Part shown: piece after piece, positions 6,102 to 13,552 of the stretch
Numbering within the stretch: position 1 is the first letter of the stretch
Layout of the letters: the number at the start of each line of letters is the position of its first letter
Assembly (NCBI GenBank): GCA_964354855.1
Contig: CAYHBO010000038.1
Coordinates: 1-15,272, forward strand
Reading direction: 5' to 3'
From: CAYHBO01 sp964354855
GTDB taxonomy: Bacteria > Babelota > Babeliae > Babelales > RVW-14
DNA: 15,272 bases
Position numbers and translations under genes: made by a program
Notes under the pieces: generated by a model
Database searches by the model: none
Seen by the model: the letters and a program-made list of their open reading frames with translations, nothing else
What the model was told of the DNA's origin: nothing

Positions 6102-6794
6102 ATGGTTACCCCAACAAAAATTAAATCAGATATCAATAGTGTTCTTACTTTTATTGCGCCATTTCTTCCCTCTAATCCAGTTATTGTTGAGGCAGGTGCA
6201 TTTAAGGGGCAAGGTACGCTTACGATGAGTCAGTGGTGGCCTGATGCCACGATCTATGCATTTGAGCCGGTTCCTGAGCTTTTTTTGCAACTACAAGAAC
6301 AGGTTAAAGATCAAAAAAATGTTACTTGTTTTCCCTATGCATTAGGGGCCGGTGCAGGTATGGCGACTTTTCATGTGGGTGAAAAAACAAGATACCCTGG
6401 GTTAGCTTCTCAATCAGGTTCGTTATTAAAACCAAAAGAACGATTACAGTGGTCATCTTTCATGACGTATCCGCGGACTATTGAAGTTCCCATGGTTACC
6501 TTAGATGCTTGGGCGCGTGATAATAAGATTAAACATCTCGATTTATTGTGGCTTGATGTTCAAGGTTATTCGTTAAACGTCTTAAAAGAAGCACAGGATG
6601 TTTTACAATCAACACGAGTACTTTATACTGAGGTGGAATTTATTGAAGCTTACGAAAATCAGTATGGGTATGAAGCCATCAAAGAATGGCTTGAATCGCG
6701 TGATTTTGTTATGATTGCGTGTGATTTTACGGAGCAGAAAGACTGGTTTTCTGGCAATGTAGTTTTTATGAATAAAGCATTTATGAAGGAGTGA
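6102..6794 (+). CDS. FkbM-family methyltransferase
   Basis: 230 residues forming a class I SAM methyltransferase: motif I VIVEAGAFKGQGT at 27-39, acidic E55 in YAFEPVPE for the SAM ribose, and LDLLWLDVQG at 146-155, the strand-4 signature typical of the FkbM group. FkbM enzymes O-methylate sugars or polyketides and are frequent in polysaccharide and glycan loci. No signal peptide is visible, so it should act in the cytoplasm. There is no strong ribosome site before the ATG. It is the first gene of a tight four-gene run (2 bp to yebC), and the GT9 gene at the far end of the same run fits a surface-sugar role. The exact substrate is unknown. Confidence 0.88.
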   Translation: MVTPTKIKSDINSVLTFIAPFLPSNPVIVEAGAFKGQGTLTMSQWWPDATIYAFEPVPELFLQLQEQVKDQKNVTCFPYALGAGAGMATFHVGEKTRYPGLASQSGSLLKPKERLQWSSFMTYPRTIEVPMVTLDAWARDNKIKHLDLLWLDVQGYSLNVLKEAQDVLQSTRVLYTEVEFIEAYENQYGYEAIKEWLESRDFVMIACDFTEQKDWFSGNVVFMNKAFMKE

Positions 6795-6796
6795 CG

Positions 6797-7513
6797 ATGT
6801 CTGGACATTCTAAATGGGCTACGATTAAACATAAAAAAGCAAAAGAAGATGCAAAGCGCGGTAAAGTCTTTACCAAACTGCTTAAAGAAATTTCAATTGT
6901 TGCGCGTGAAGGTGGTGGTGATCCTGAAGGAAACCCTCGTCTAAGAACGCTGGTTGATAAAGCTAAGGCGGCTAACATGCCAGCAGAAAATATTAACCGT
7001 GCGATTAAAAAAGCAACGGGAGAAATTGGTGGCGCTGCGTATGAATCGATTACCTACGAAGGGCATGGTCCGAGTGGGACTGCGGTTGTGGTTGAAGCGC
7101 TTACCGATAATAAAAATAGAACCGCTTCCGATGTTCGTCATGTGTTTACCAAATTCGGTGGTGCTATGGGTGCATTGGGTTCAGTAGCTTGGATGTTCGA
7201 ACACAAGGGCGTTATTATGACGACCGGTAATAAAAGTGAAGATGAACTTTTTAATCTGTTGATTGATTATAACCTTGATGACATCAGTTATCATGATGGT
7301 AGTTACATGGTTACCTCTGCTATTTCTGATCTTGAATGTATTAAAAAAGCGCTTGAGACAGTCGATATGAAAATTGAAAGTGCTGATATTCAATGGGTAG
7401 CTAAAACCCCAATGTCAGTTTCAGATGAAGAACAAGAACAAAAAGTTATGAATTTTTTAGAGACATTACAAGATCTTGATGACGTACAGGACGTCTTTAC
7501 GAACTTAGAGTAA
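6797..7513 (+). CDS. yebC: YebC/PmpR-family protein
   Basis: 238 residues starting MSGHSKWATIKHKKA, the hallmark N-terminus of the family; the full-length protein matches family size (about 240-250). Conserved internal blocks include KAKAANMPAENINRAIKKATG and YEGHGPSGTAVVVEALTDN. The start ATG 6797 has AAGGAG five bases upstream, overlapping the stop of the FkbM gene; the earlier GTG at 6791 lies inside that site and is rejected. Family members were described as DNA-binding regulators and more recently as translation factors that relieve ribosome stalling at proline-rich stretches, related to mitochondrial TACO1. Cytoplasmic. In many bacteria yebC lies near ruvC, which is not seen here. Confidence 0.95.
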   Translation: MSGHSKWATIKHKKAKEDAKRGKVFTKLLKEISIVAREGGGDPEGNPRLRTLVDKAKAANMPAENINRAIKKATGEIGGAAYESITYEGHGPSGTAVVVEALTDNKNRTASDVRHVFTKFGGAMGALGSVAWMFEHKGVIMTTGNKSEDELFNLLIDYNLDDISYHDGSYMVTSAISDLECIKKALETVDMKIESADIQWVAKTPMSVSDEEQEQKVMNFLETLQDLDDVQDVFTNLE

Positions 7514-7534
7514 TGCATAGTATTGGAGAAACGT

Positions 7535-8425
7535 GTGCTTGTAAGTATGACTGGCTCTGCCAGCAGTGTTGAAACTATTACACTTCCTTCATTTGGCAAG
7601 GTGGTAGTTGCTGTTGAGATTAAAACGGTAAATGCACGATTTTTTGAAGTGAATTGTAAACTCCCTTCGGCATTAAGTAGCTTAGAGGTTTTAATTATTA
7701 ATCGCCTACAAAAGACCTTATATCGAGGCAAAACCTATTTTATGTTACGTATCGTTGAAGGTGGCGAAGCACTGGAAGATGTTATTCCTTGTGTTGCTAC
7801 CGCCCAAGCTTATGTGATGGCGGCGCAAAAGATTGCCACTACTTGTAATCTTGAAGGACGGGTTGCGGTGAGCGATTTGTTTCGGATGCCTGATGTGTTT
7901 GCTACTTTGCAAAAATCATTAAAGGAAGATGATAAACGGTATCTTTTTGAGAACGTTGATAAAGCTATTGATATGCTTGTTAAAACACGTATGGCTGAAG
8001 GCAATGAACTCATGAAAGATTTGGTTGCCATTTTTAATAATTGTAAAACAAACATGGTTAAAATCAGTCACGCAGCGCGTGAATTACAAGTCACGCTGAA
8101 AGCACAAGTTGATGTAAAAATTCCTCAGATTGAAGGTGGGGATGAGTTGATGAAAATTCAACTTAACGATCTTTATGTGCAATTGAACAAAACCGATATC
8201 CATGAAGAAATTACTAGGTTTAATAGCCATCTTTTAAGTGTTGAAAAACTTTTACAAGCTTTATCCCCTGAAAAAGGTCGTCGATTTGATTTCATTCTTC
8301 AGGAGCTTTTACGCGAGACCAATACGATTATGTCAAAGTGTTCAAATTTCGATATCAGCTCCTGTGGGGTTGATATTAAAGTTGAACTTGAAAAAGCTCG
8401 CGAACAAGTCCAAAACATAGTGTAA
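7535..8425 (+). CDS. yicC: YicC/YloC-family endoribonuclease
   Basis: The preferred start is GTG 7535, with GGAG six bases upstream, giving MLVSMTGSAS, which lines up with the family start M-x-x-SMTGFG; a TTG at 7523 would sit on the ribosome site itself. The result is 296 residues, normal for the family. The N-terminal half has VEIKTVNARFFEVNCKLP and RGK. The C-terminal half has NKTDIHEEITRFNSHL, GRRFDFILQELLRETNTI and KVELEKAREQVQNI, all characteristic blocks. E. coli YicC is an endoribonuclease implicated in small-RNA decay. Cytoplasmic. It lies 21 bp after yebC and 3 bp before the GT9 gene, so it is almost certainly co-transcribed with them. Confidence 0.93.
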   Translation: MLVSMTGSASSVETITLPSFGKVVVAVEIKTVNARFFEVNCKLPSALSSLEVLIINRLQKTLYRGKTYFMLRIVEGGEALEDVIPCVATAQAYVMAAQKIATTCNLEGRVAVSDLFRMPDVFATLQKSLKEDDKRYLFENVDKAIDMLVKTRMAEGNELMKDLVAIFNNCKTNMVKISHAARELQVTLKAQVDVKIPQIEGGDELMKIQLNDLYVQLNKTDIHEEITRFNSHLLSVEKLLQALSPEKGRRFDFILQELLRETNTIMSKCSNFDISSCGVDIKVELEKAREQVQNIV

Positions 8426-8428
8426 TCA

Positions 8429-9553
8429 ATGAATCAGCAATGCATCCCGGAAGAAATTCTTAAAAATACCAACAAAATTTTGTTTATCACGCATCTTGCG
8501 ATTGGTGACTATACCTACTTACAAACCTACTTTAAAGCGTTTGCAGAAACTTATCCTCATATTAAAATTGATATCTGGGTTGATGAAGTGCGCCGCTCCT
8601 GGCGCTGGTGGCAATGGAAACATCTTAAAGGGTATGCGCTGTATGATTGGTTAGTTGCATCGCCATTCTTTAATAAAGTGTATCGAGAAAATTATTCGCC
8701 CATGGGGTATAAGCGAGCGATCAAGCAGGCACAGCAGGAACAGTATCCGGTGGTTGTCTCGTTGGCTACTTTGCGTATGACCGATTATATAGCATTAGCG
8801 CGTCGTATTGCACCACAAGGGCTTGTGGTTTCATTCAATCAAAAATTGAAATGGTACCAATGGCGTAAGCAAAAAAAGTTGAATCAGAGCAATATTAAAA
8901 TAGAAACAAAACATGCAGATGCTCCTATGTCAGCACATATTACTGATCATTATGCATGGTGGTTTGAGCAACTTTTCAATGTTCAGATATCTCCTGAAAA
9001 TCGTCGCCCTGTTATTGAATTGCCAAGGCCATGGTTGATTGCTTCAAAGCTTAAGTTCATGAAGTATGGCATCGATAAACGTAACAAACCGTTTGGTAAA
9101 GTTTATTTTATCAATGCATATGCAAAAAATGATAAGCGTTCTTGGCCGATTGAAAAAGTTATGGAATTGGTGACTACCTTAAAACAAGATGATGCTTTTA
9201 ATGATGTGACCTATCTCATTAATGTTGTTCCAGAATTTTATGAAAAAATTCATCTTCTTATTGAACGCCAGTCGCCAAATAATGTGATTATCTTCTGTGC
9301 GCGTGATAACTTTTTTCAGTTGCCGGCAACCTTGTCGCTTTGTGATTTGATTATTTCGGTGGAAACGGCTGTCATGCACTTGGCCTGTGCTGTTAAGGTT
9401 CCTGTTATTGCGTTGATGCGACAAAAAAATCCTGAATGGGTGCCCTGGGATCGTGACATCAGTCATATCATTATTACTGAAAATCGTTCTGATTGGATCA
9501 AAGATATTGCGGTTGATGTGGTGGCGAAAAAAGTTAGAGAGTTGCAGGGGTAG
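8429..9553 (+). CDS. Glycosyltransferase family 9 (heptosyltransferase-like)
   Basis: 374 residues with a GT-B layout. The N-terminal Rossmann half begins KILFITHLAIGDYTYL (about 16-31), as in ADP-heptose:LPS heptosyltransferases. The C-terminal half carries LCDLIISVETAVMHLACAVK (304-323), the counterpart of the family's nucleotide-sugar signature D-T-G-x-x-H-x-A-A, followed by VPVIALM and NPEWVPWD. The usual D-T-G is V-E-T-A here, so it is a diverged member. Such enzymes build LPS inner core or other surface glycans at the cytoplasmic face of the inner membrane. No clear ribosome site precedes ATG 8429; translation is likely coupled to yicC, whose stop is 3 bp upstream. Last gene of the operon. 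Confidence 0.85.
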   Translation: MNQQCIPEEILKNTNKILFITHLAIGDYTYLQTYFKAFAETYPHIKIDIWVDEVRRSWRWWQWKHLKGYALYDWLVASPFFNKVYRENYSPMGYKRAIKQAQQEQYPVVVSLATLRMTDYIALARRIAPQGLVVSFNQKLKWYQWRKQKKLNQSNIKIETKHADAPMSAHITDHYAWWFEQLFNVQISPENRRPVIELPRPWLIASKLKFMKYGIDKRNKPFGKVYFINAYAKNDKRSWPIEKVMELVTTLKQDDAFNDVTYLINVVPEFYEKIHLLIERQSPNNVIIFCARDNFFQLPATLSLCDLIISVETAVMHLACAVKVPVIALMRQKNPEWVPWDRDISHIIITENRSDWIKDIAVDVVAKKVRELQG

Positions 9554-9600
9554 GCCTGGGCTTTTTGATTATTACGTAATATGAGCTTTTATTTTTGATT

Positions 9601-9626
9601 GTCATCCTGAACTCGTTTCAGGATCT
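9601..9626. repeat. Dispersed-type palindrome (GTCATCCTGAA...TTCAGGATCT)
   Basis: ATCCTGAA (9604-9611) and TTCAGGAT (9617-9624) form a perfect 8-bp stem with loop CTCGT. The sequence has the look of a small palindromic repeat that recurs in many unrelated bacterial genomes. It sits about 50 bp after the GT9 stop and could help end or stabilise that transcript, although there is no T-run. Confidence 0.5.
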
Positions 9627-9645
9627 AATAAAAATAAGAAAAAAC

Positions 9646-9712
9646 GTAACTACTCAGGTACCCCCATTTATTAAAAGTCAAATTAAGAAAGTAAGGGTAC
9701 CTGAGTAGTTAC
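9646..9712. repeat. 67-bp element with perfect 18-bp inverted ends (MITE-like)
   Basis: GTAACTACTCAGGTACCC (9646-9663) and its exact complement (9695-9712) bracket 31 AT-rich bases. Runs of A on the left and T on the right flank it. It may be a miniature inverted-repeat element, the fused ends of a lost insertion sequence, or a large bidirectional terminator. The right arm ends exactly where M3 peptidase homology begins, so it marks the breakpoint of that pseudogene. I do not recognise the inverted-repeat family. Confidence 0.7.
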
Positions 9713-9932
9713 TTTTTATGCTTCAAAAGTCTATGGTTATCTATGGTCACAGGCATATGCGTTGGATGTTTTTGCTAAGGTTAAGCAATGTGGTTTTAAT
9801 GACGTCGCCAGTAAAAAAATCCAGCAACTTTTAGCTGCCGGTGGTAGTGTTGAACCTGAAAAATTGTTGTCAGATCTTTTGGGCCGTAGGCCAAATCAAG
9901 AAGCATTTTTACGAGCTTTTGGGTTGGATTAG
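9713..9932 (+). pseudogene. 3' remnant of a second M3-family peptidase gene
   Basis: From about 9714 to the stop at 9930-9932 an uninterrupted frame encodes about 72 residues beginning FYASKVYGYLWSQ and ending in PNQEAFLRAFGL. By eye, 52 of 72 residues match the C-terminus of the intact M3 peptidase ending at 13552. No start codon with a ribosome site and no catalytic domain remain, and the frame is closed by TGA at 9702 inside the inverted-repeat arm. The divergence shows an old paralogue rather than a recent copy. Truncation coincides with the inverted-repeat element on its left. Confidence 0.88.
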
Positions 9933-9987
9933 TTGCTCTTATAAAAACCACCATTTTCTGTATATTTTGCGATTTTATTTCTTTTAA

Positions 9988-10072
9988 GTTGGATTTTCAA
10001 CCAAAACCTGTTAAAAGTAAGTTGGATTTTTAACCAAAAAGAGACTTAAACATGGTGGATTTTCAACCAAAA
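9988..10072 (+). promoter_or_regulatory. Three 19-bp repeats at exact 33-bp spacing before the ATPase gene
   Basis: GTTGGATTTTCAACCAAAA at 9988-10006, the same with one change (C to T) at 10021-10039, and with one change (T to G) at 10054-10072. Start-to-start distance is 33 bp both times, with unrelated 14-bp spacers. Each unit contains TTGG...CCAA or GTTG...CAAC symmetry. Thirty-three bp is about three helical turns, so bound proteins would face one side of the DNA. The third unit runs into the AAGGG ribosome site of the ATPase gene. An operator or translational control site for that gene is the best guess. Confidence 0.65.
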
Positions 10073-10081
10073 AGGGAATAG
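10052..10081 (+). other. Possible 9-codon leader ORF abutting the ATPase start
   Basis: ATG 10052 opens a frame reading MVDFQPKRE that stops with TAG at 10079-10081, directly against the ATPase ATG at 10082. Repeat 3 and the ribosome site of the ATPase both lie inside this frame. No ribosome site for the short frame itself is evident, so it may be chance. Confidence 0.2.
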
Positions 10082-11440
10082 ATGAGGCGTTTAATAGATT
10101 ATCATCTGCAATGCTGGAAAGATGATGCATATCGTAAGCCTCTATTGCTGAGAGGTGCACGTCAGGTTGGTAAGACCTATGCGGTTCGTGAATTTGGGAA
10201 ATCATTCTCTAACTTTGTAGAAATTAATCTTGAGTTAGAACAGCGCGCATTCCGTGTTTTTGAGGAAGATCTCCATCCCGAAAGAATTATTCAAGAACTT
10301 TCATTGATTGCTCATAAGCCAATTAAACCAGGGAAGACATTGCTCTTTCTAGATGAAATTCAAGCGGCACCAAAAGCATTGCTTGCGTTACGTTATTTTT
10401 ATGAAATGATGCCTGATTTACATGTGATAGCTGCGGGGTCTTTGCTGGATTTTGCTATAGAAAAAGTTGGGGTACCGGTTGGTCGTGTAATGGCTCTTTA
10501 TATGTATCCATTGTCTTTCGTAGAATTTTTGGTAGCAATGGGAAGAACATTGTTACTTGAAACGTTACTTGCTCACTCGGTAGAGCGAGAGATAAGCGAG
10601 ACAGCGCATGCGCAACTTCTGAGTCTTCTTGGTGAGTATTTAGTTTTTGGAGGAATGCCGAAAGCGATTCAACAATGGAAAGAGACTAAAAATCCATTAG
10701 AAAGTAGCAAAACGCATATGATGCTTTTAGATTTTTATCGTCAAGACTTTGGTAAGTATGCACGTACGAAACAAGTAAAATATGTTGAGACTATGTTTGA
10801 GCATGTGCCTATCCAGTTGGGAAGAAAATTTAAGTACAGTCTTGTAGAAGGTGAATATCGAAAACGAGAGTTGGCGCCAGCGCTAGATCTTTTAGTGACT
10901 GCTGGAGTTGCTCATAAAATTTTTCATTCTGCTGGACAAGGAGTGCCATTGGGGGCTCAGGTTGATCCAGAAGATTATAAAGTAATGTTTCTTGATGTTG
11001 GGCTTAGTCAGAGTTCATTAACGTTTGATATTGCCGGATGGTTTTTAGATCCGCTTGCGGAGTTTGTGAACAAAGGGGCGCTTGTGGAGGCGTTTATTGG
11101 ACAAGAGATGTTGGTTTATGGAGATGTGAGTCGTAAGGGGCAGTTGTTCTTTTGGCATCGCGATTCACGTACCGCGCAGGCTGAAGTTGATTTTTTGATT
11201 CAACGAAAAGGTGAAGTGGTTCCTGTAGAAGTTAAAAGCGGCTTAGGAAGAACGCTTAAGAGCTTACAACTGTTTCTTGAAGAGCATAAAAAAAGTTCTT
11301 ATGGGATTAGGTTCTCAAGTAATAATTATTCTCATTATCAAAACATTAAATCATATCCACTGTATGCGGTGGCGCAGGTTATGAGAGAAGATAGTATTTT
11401 GTTGAATAAGGCATTAGACTTTTTGATGAAGCAGGGGTAA
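10082..11440 (+). CDS. AAA_14/DUF4143-family ATP-binding protein
   Basis: 452 residues, typical of the family. The Walker A motif is GARQVGKT at 25-32, Walker B is LLFLDE at 87-92, and the sensor-like strand is HVIAAGSLLD. Weak conservation follows through a winged-helix-like middle (about 200-300). The C-terminal DUF4143 part carries D370, then E383-V-K385 (EVDFLI...VPVEVKSG), the spacing of a PD-(D/E)XK nuclease core. The family is widespread, often multi-copy, and of unsettled function. AAGGG lies five bases before ATG 10082. It is preceded by phased repeats and an M3 pseudogene and followed 3 bp later by the M3 peptidase gene, suggesting it was inserted beside or between two M3 paralogues. 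Confidence 0.9.
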   Translation: MRRLIDYHLQCWKDDAYRKPLLLRGARQVGKTYAVREFGKSFSNFVEINLELEQRAFRVFEEDLHPERIIQELSLIAHKPIKPGKTLLFLDEIQAAPKALLALRYFYEMMPDLHVIAAGSLLDFAIEKVGVPVGRVMALYMYPLSFVEFLVAMGRTLLLETLLAHSVEREISETAHAQLLSLLGEYLVFGGMPKAIQQWKETKNPLESSKTHMMLLDFYRQDFGKYARTKQVKYVETMFEHVPIQLGRKFKYSLVEGEYRKRELAPALDLLVTAGVAHKIFHSAGQGVPLGAQVDPEDYKVMFLDVGLSQSSLTFDIAGWFLDPLAEFVNKGALVEAFIGQEMLVYGDVSRKGQLFFWHRDSRTAQAEVDFLIQRKGEVVPVEVKSGLGRTLKSLQLFLEEHKKSSYGIRFSSNNYSHYQNIKSYPLYAVAQVMREDSILLNKALDFLMKQG

Positions 11441-11443
11441 AGA

Positions 11444-13552
11444 ATGTTGAGATCAAAAATCACGCTTTTCTTATTTCTAACTTTCTTTTCTAATCTTACC
11501 GCCAAAACTTCAACCGACGTTCAAGCATATGCTGTATTCATGAAGCAGCCCATAGATTCGCTAGAAAAGCTTGCTGCACTTTATCCCAAGTCAGCAGAAG
11601 AACTTAACGCTCGCCTTAAGGTAGGTATTGAACTTGCTCAGATGGAAATTGATGAAATTACTAAAATACCGGCCGATCATCGTACGTTTGATAACACTAT
11701 TAGAGCATTGGATCTTGCATATAATAATGTGAAACGTTTGTTGTTTATGGGGGAGGTGTTAGGTGGTGTAAGTCCTGAACAAGGATTGCGAGAGGCGGCA
11801 CAGAAAGCAGAACAATCTGTGAGGAAATTACAAATTGATTTGAGTTTTAAGCAATCGGTATATCGAGCGGTTCAGGAATATCTTTGGCATAAGCCTGTAT
11901 CTGAACAACTGAGTGATGTGAATAAGCGGTTGCTGGATGGTATGATAAAAGGTTTTAAACGGGATGGGCTGTATTTTCGGTCCTCTACATTATCTGAGCT
12001 GAAGCAGCTTAAAGCTGAGCTTGCGCAACTAGAACAAGCATTTGTGTTGAACATGGATGGTGACCAGCGTACGGTGTCAGTATCATTTGATGAGATGAAG
12101 GGGCTTAGTGATAATCTTATTGGGGGTCTTAAGCGAGAGGGTGACCGGTATTTGTTGGGTATTGATTTTGTTACGTATGGTGAGGTTATGCAGAAGTGTC
12201 AGGTAGCGGAAACGAGACGCAAAGTTTTTATAGCTTTTAAGAATGGGGCTTATCCCGATAATGACGTTATCTTGAAAGCGATTATTCAAAAGCGTGATCG
12301 CTTGGCTAAATTATTGATGTATGAGAATTTTTCTGCTTTTGATATTGAAGATTCGATGGCAAAAAATATTTCAACCGTTGAAGTATTTTTAACAAATATG
12401 CTTGATGTTGCTTCAAAGAAAGCATTGAAAGAATTTAACTTCTTGAAACAGAATCTTCCAGAAGGTGTTGCCTGTAATTCTGATGGAAGTCTACAGCCAT
12501 GGGATTATGAATATGTTCTTGATCGGTATAAACAAAAACATTTTGCGGTCGATGAAGCGCGCGTATCAGAATACTTCTCTGTGCAAAAAGTTATTGATGG
12601 GACCTTTGCCATTTATCAAAAATTTCTTGGTCTTAGATTCAAAGAGGTAAAGCCTTTGTGGTCATGGCATGAAGAGGTACGGTTGATTGAAATTTATCAT
12701 CAAGAAACGAATAAATTTCTTGGGTATCTTTTTCTTGATCTCTATCCGCGTTCTTATAAATCTAAGTTTGTAGCTGCACATTATTCACAGGTTCCATCAT
12801 GTATGATTGATGGTCAACAGATGCCATCGGTAAGTGTGATTATTGCCAATCTTTCTAAGCCATGCTGTGGTAATCCTGAGTTGTTAAAACATGCAGATGC
12901 GACTATATTTTTTCATGAGTTTGGTCATGCGATGCATACGGTGATGGGAAGAACTGAGCATGCACAACATTCTGGAACCAATGTAAAAGCTGATTTTGTG
13001 GAGATGCCATCACAGATGTTTGAAGAGTGGATGTTTGAGTCTGAAATTCTTGCGATGGTGAGTAGCCATTATCAAACAGGAGAACCGCTTCCAGCAGAGA
13101 TTATTGAGAAAAAAGTTGCGCTCAAAAAGTTTGATGCAGGGTTTCGTATTTTAGACAATGCTTTGTGGGCATTATTTGCTTTACGACTGATGCAAGATAC
13201 GCATTTATCTCAAGATCCTGCGTTGTTATGTCGTTCTTTGTATGAAAAATATTTTGCATCTATGCTTCAGTTCGAGCCTGAGGACCATTGTTATGCATCT
13301 TTCTGGCACCTGTCACAGCCACGTTTTTATGCATCAAAAGTTTATGGGTACTTATGGTCACAGGTTTTTGCACTAGATGTTTTTGCTGAAGTTAAACGCA
13401 ATGGATTTAATGCATCAATGAGTAAAAAAATTCAAAATTTTTTAGCTGCCGGTGGTAGTATTGAACCTGGAATCTTATTACGTGATTTTTTGGGACGAGA
13501 GCCAAATCAAGATGCGTTCTTACAAGTCTTTGGCTTAAGTAAGCTTGGTTAA
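11444..13552 (+). CDS. Secreted M3-family zinc oligopeptidase (thimet/Dcp-like)
   Basis: 702 residues. The signal peptide is MLRSKITLFLFLTFFSNLTA, so it is probably periplasmic or exported. The zinc site is HEFGH at 491-495 with E520 as third ligand (DFVEMPSQ), the same 29-residue spacing from the first histidine as in thimet oligopeptidase. The substrate-binding loop FYASKVYGYLW (628-638) and the C-terminal FLGREPNQDAFL are also M3A hallmarks. These enzymes cleave short peptides inside a closed channel; an exported one would process peptides outside the cytoplasm. The start ATG 11444 lies 3 bp after the ATPase stop, with GGGG six bases upstream overlapping that gene. The 3' end overlaps the convergent gene at 13535 by 18 bp. 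A decayed paralogue remnant lies at 9713-9932. Confidence 0.93.
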   Translation: MLRSKITLFLFLTFFSNLTAKTSTDVQAYAVFMKQPIDSLEKLAALYPKSAEELNARLKVGIELAQMEIDEITKIPADHRTFDNTIRALDLAYNNVKRLLFMGEVLGGVSPEQGLREAAQKAEQSVRKLQIDLSFKQSVYRAVQEYLWHKPVSEQLSDVNKRLLDGMIKGFKRDGLYFRSSTLSELKQLKAELAQLEQAFVLNMDGDQRTVSVSFDEMKGLSDNLIGGLKREGDRYLLGIDFVTYGEVMQKCQVAETRRKVFIAFKNGAYPDNDVILKAIIQKRDRLAKLLMYENFSAFDIEDSMAKNISTVEVFLTNMLDVASKKALKEFNFLKQNLPEGVACNSDGSLQPWDYEYVLDRYKQKHFAVDEARVSEYFSVQKVIDGTFAIYQKFLGLRFKEVKPLWSWHEEVRLIEIYHQETNKFLGYLFLDLYPRSYKSKFVAAHYSQVPSCMIDGQQMPSVSVIIANLSKPCCGNPELLKHADATIFFHEFGHAMHTVMGRTEHAQHSGTNVKADFVEMPSQMFEEWMFESEILAMVSSHYQTGEPLPAEIIEKKVALKKFDAGFRILDNALWALFALRLMQDTHLSQDPALLCRSLYEKYFASMLQFEPEDHCYASFWHLSQPRFYASKVYGYLWSQVFALDVFAEVKRNGFNASMSKKIQNFLAAGGSIEPGILLRDFLGREPNQDAFLQVFGLSKLG

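Noticed and set aside
9553..9567. Terminator after the GT9 gene (GCC-TG-GGC-TTTTT)
   Set aside because: The stem is only three base pairs with a two-base loop, too weak to call.
9988..10072. CRISPR array
   Set aside because: Only three 19-bp units with 14-bp spacers, no cas genes, and a ribosome site joined to the last unit; too short for CRISPR.
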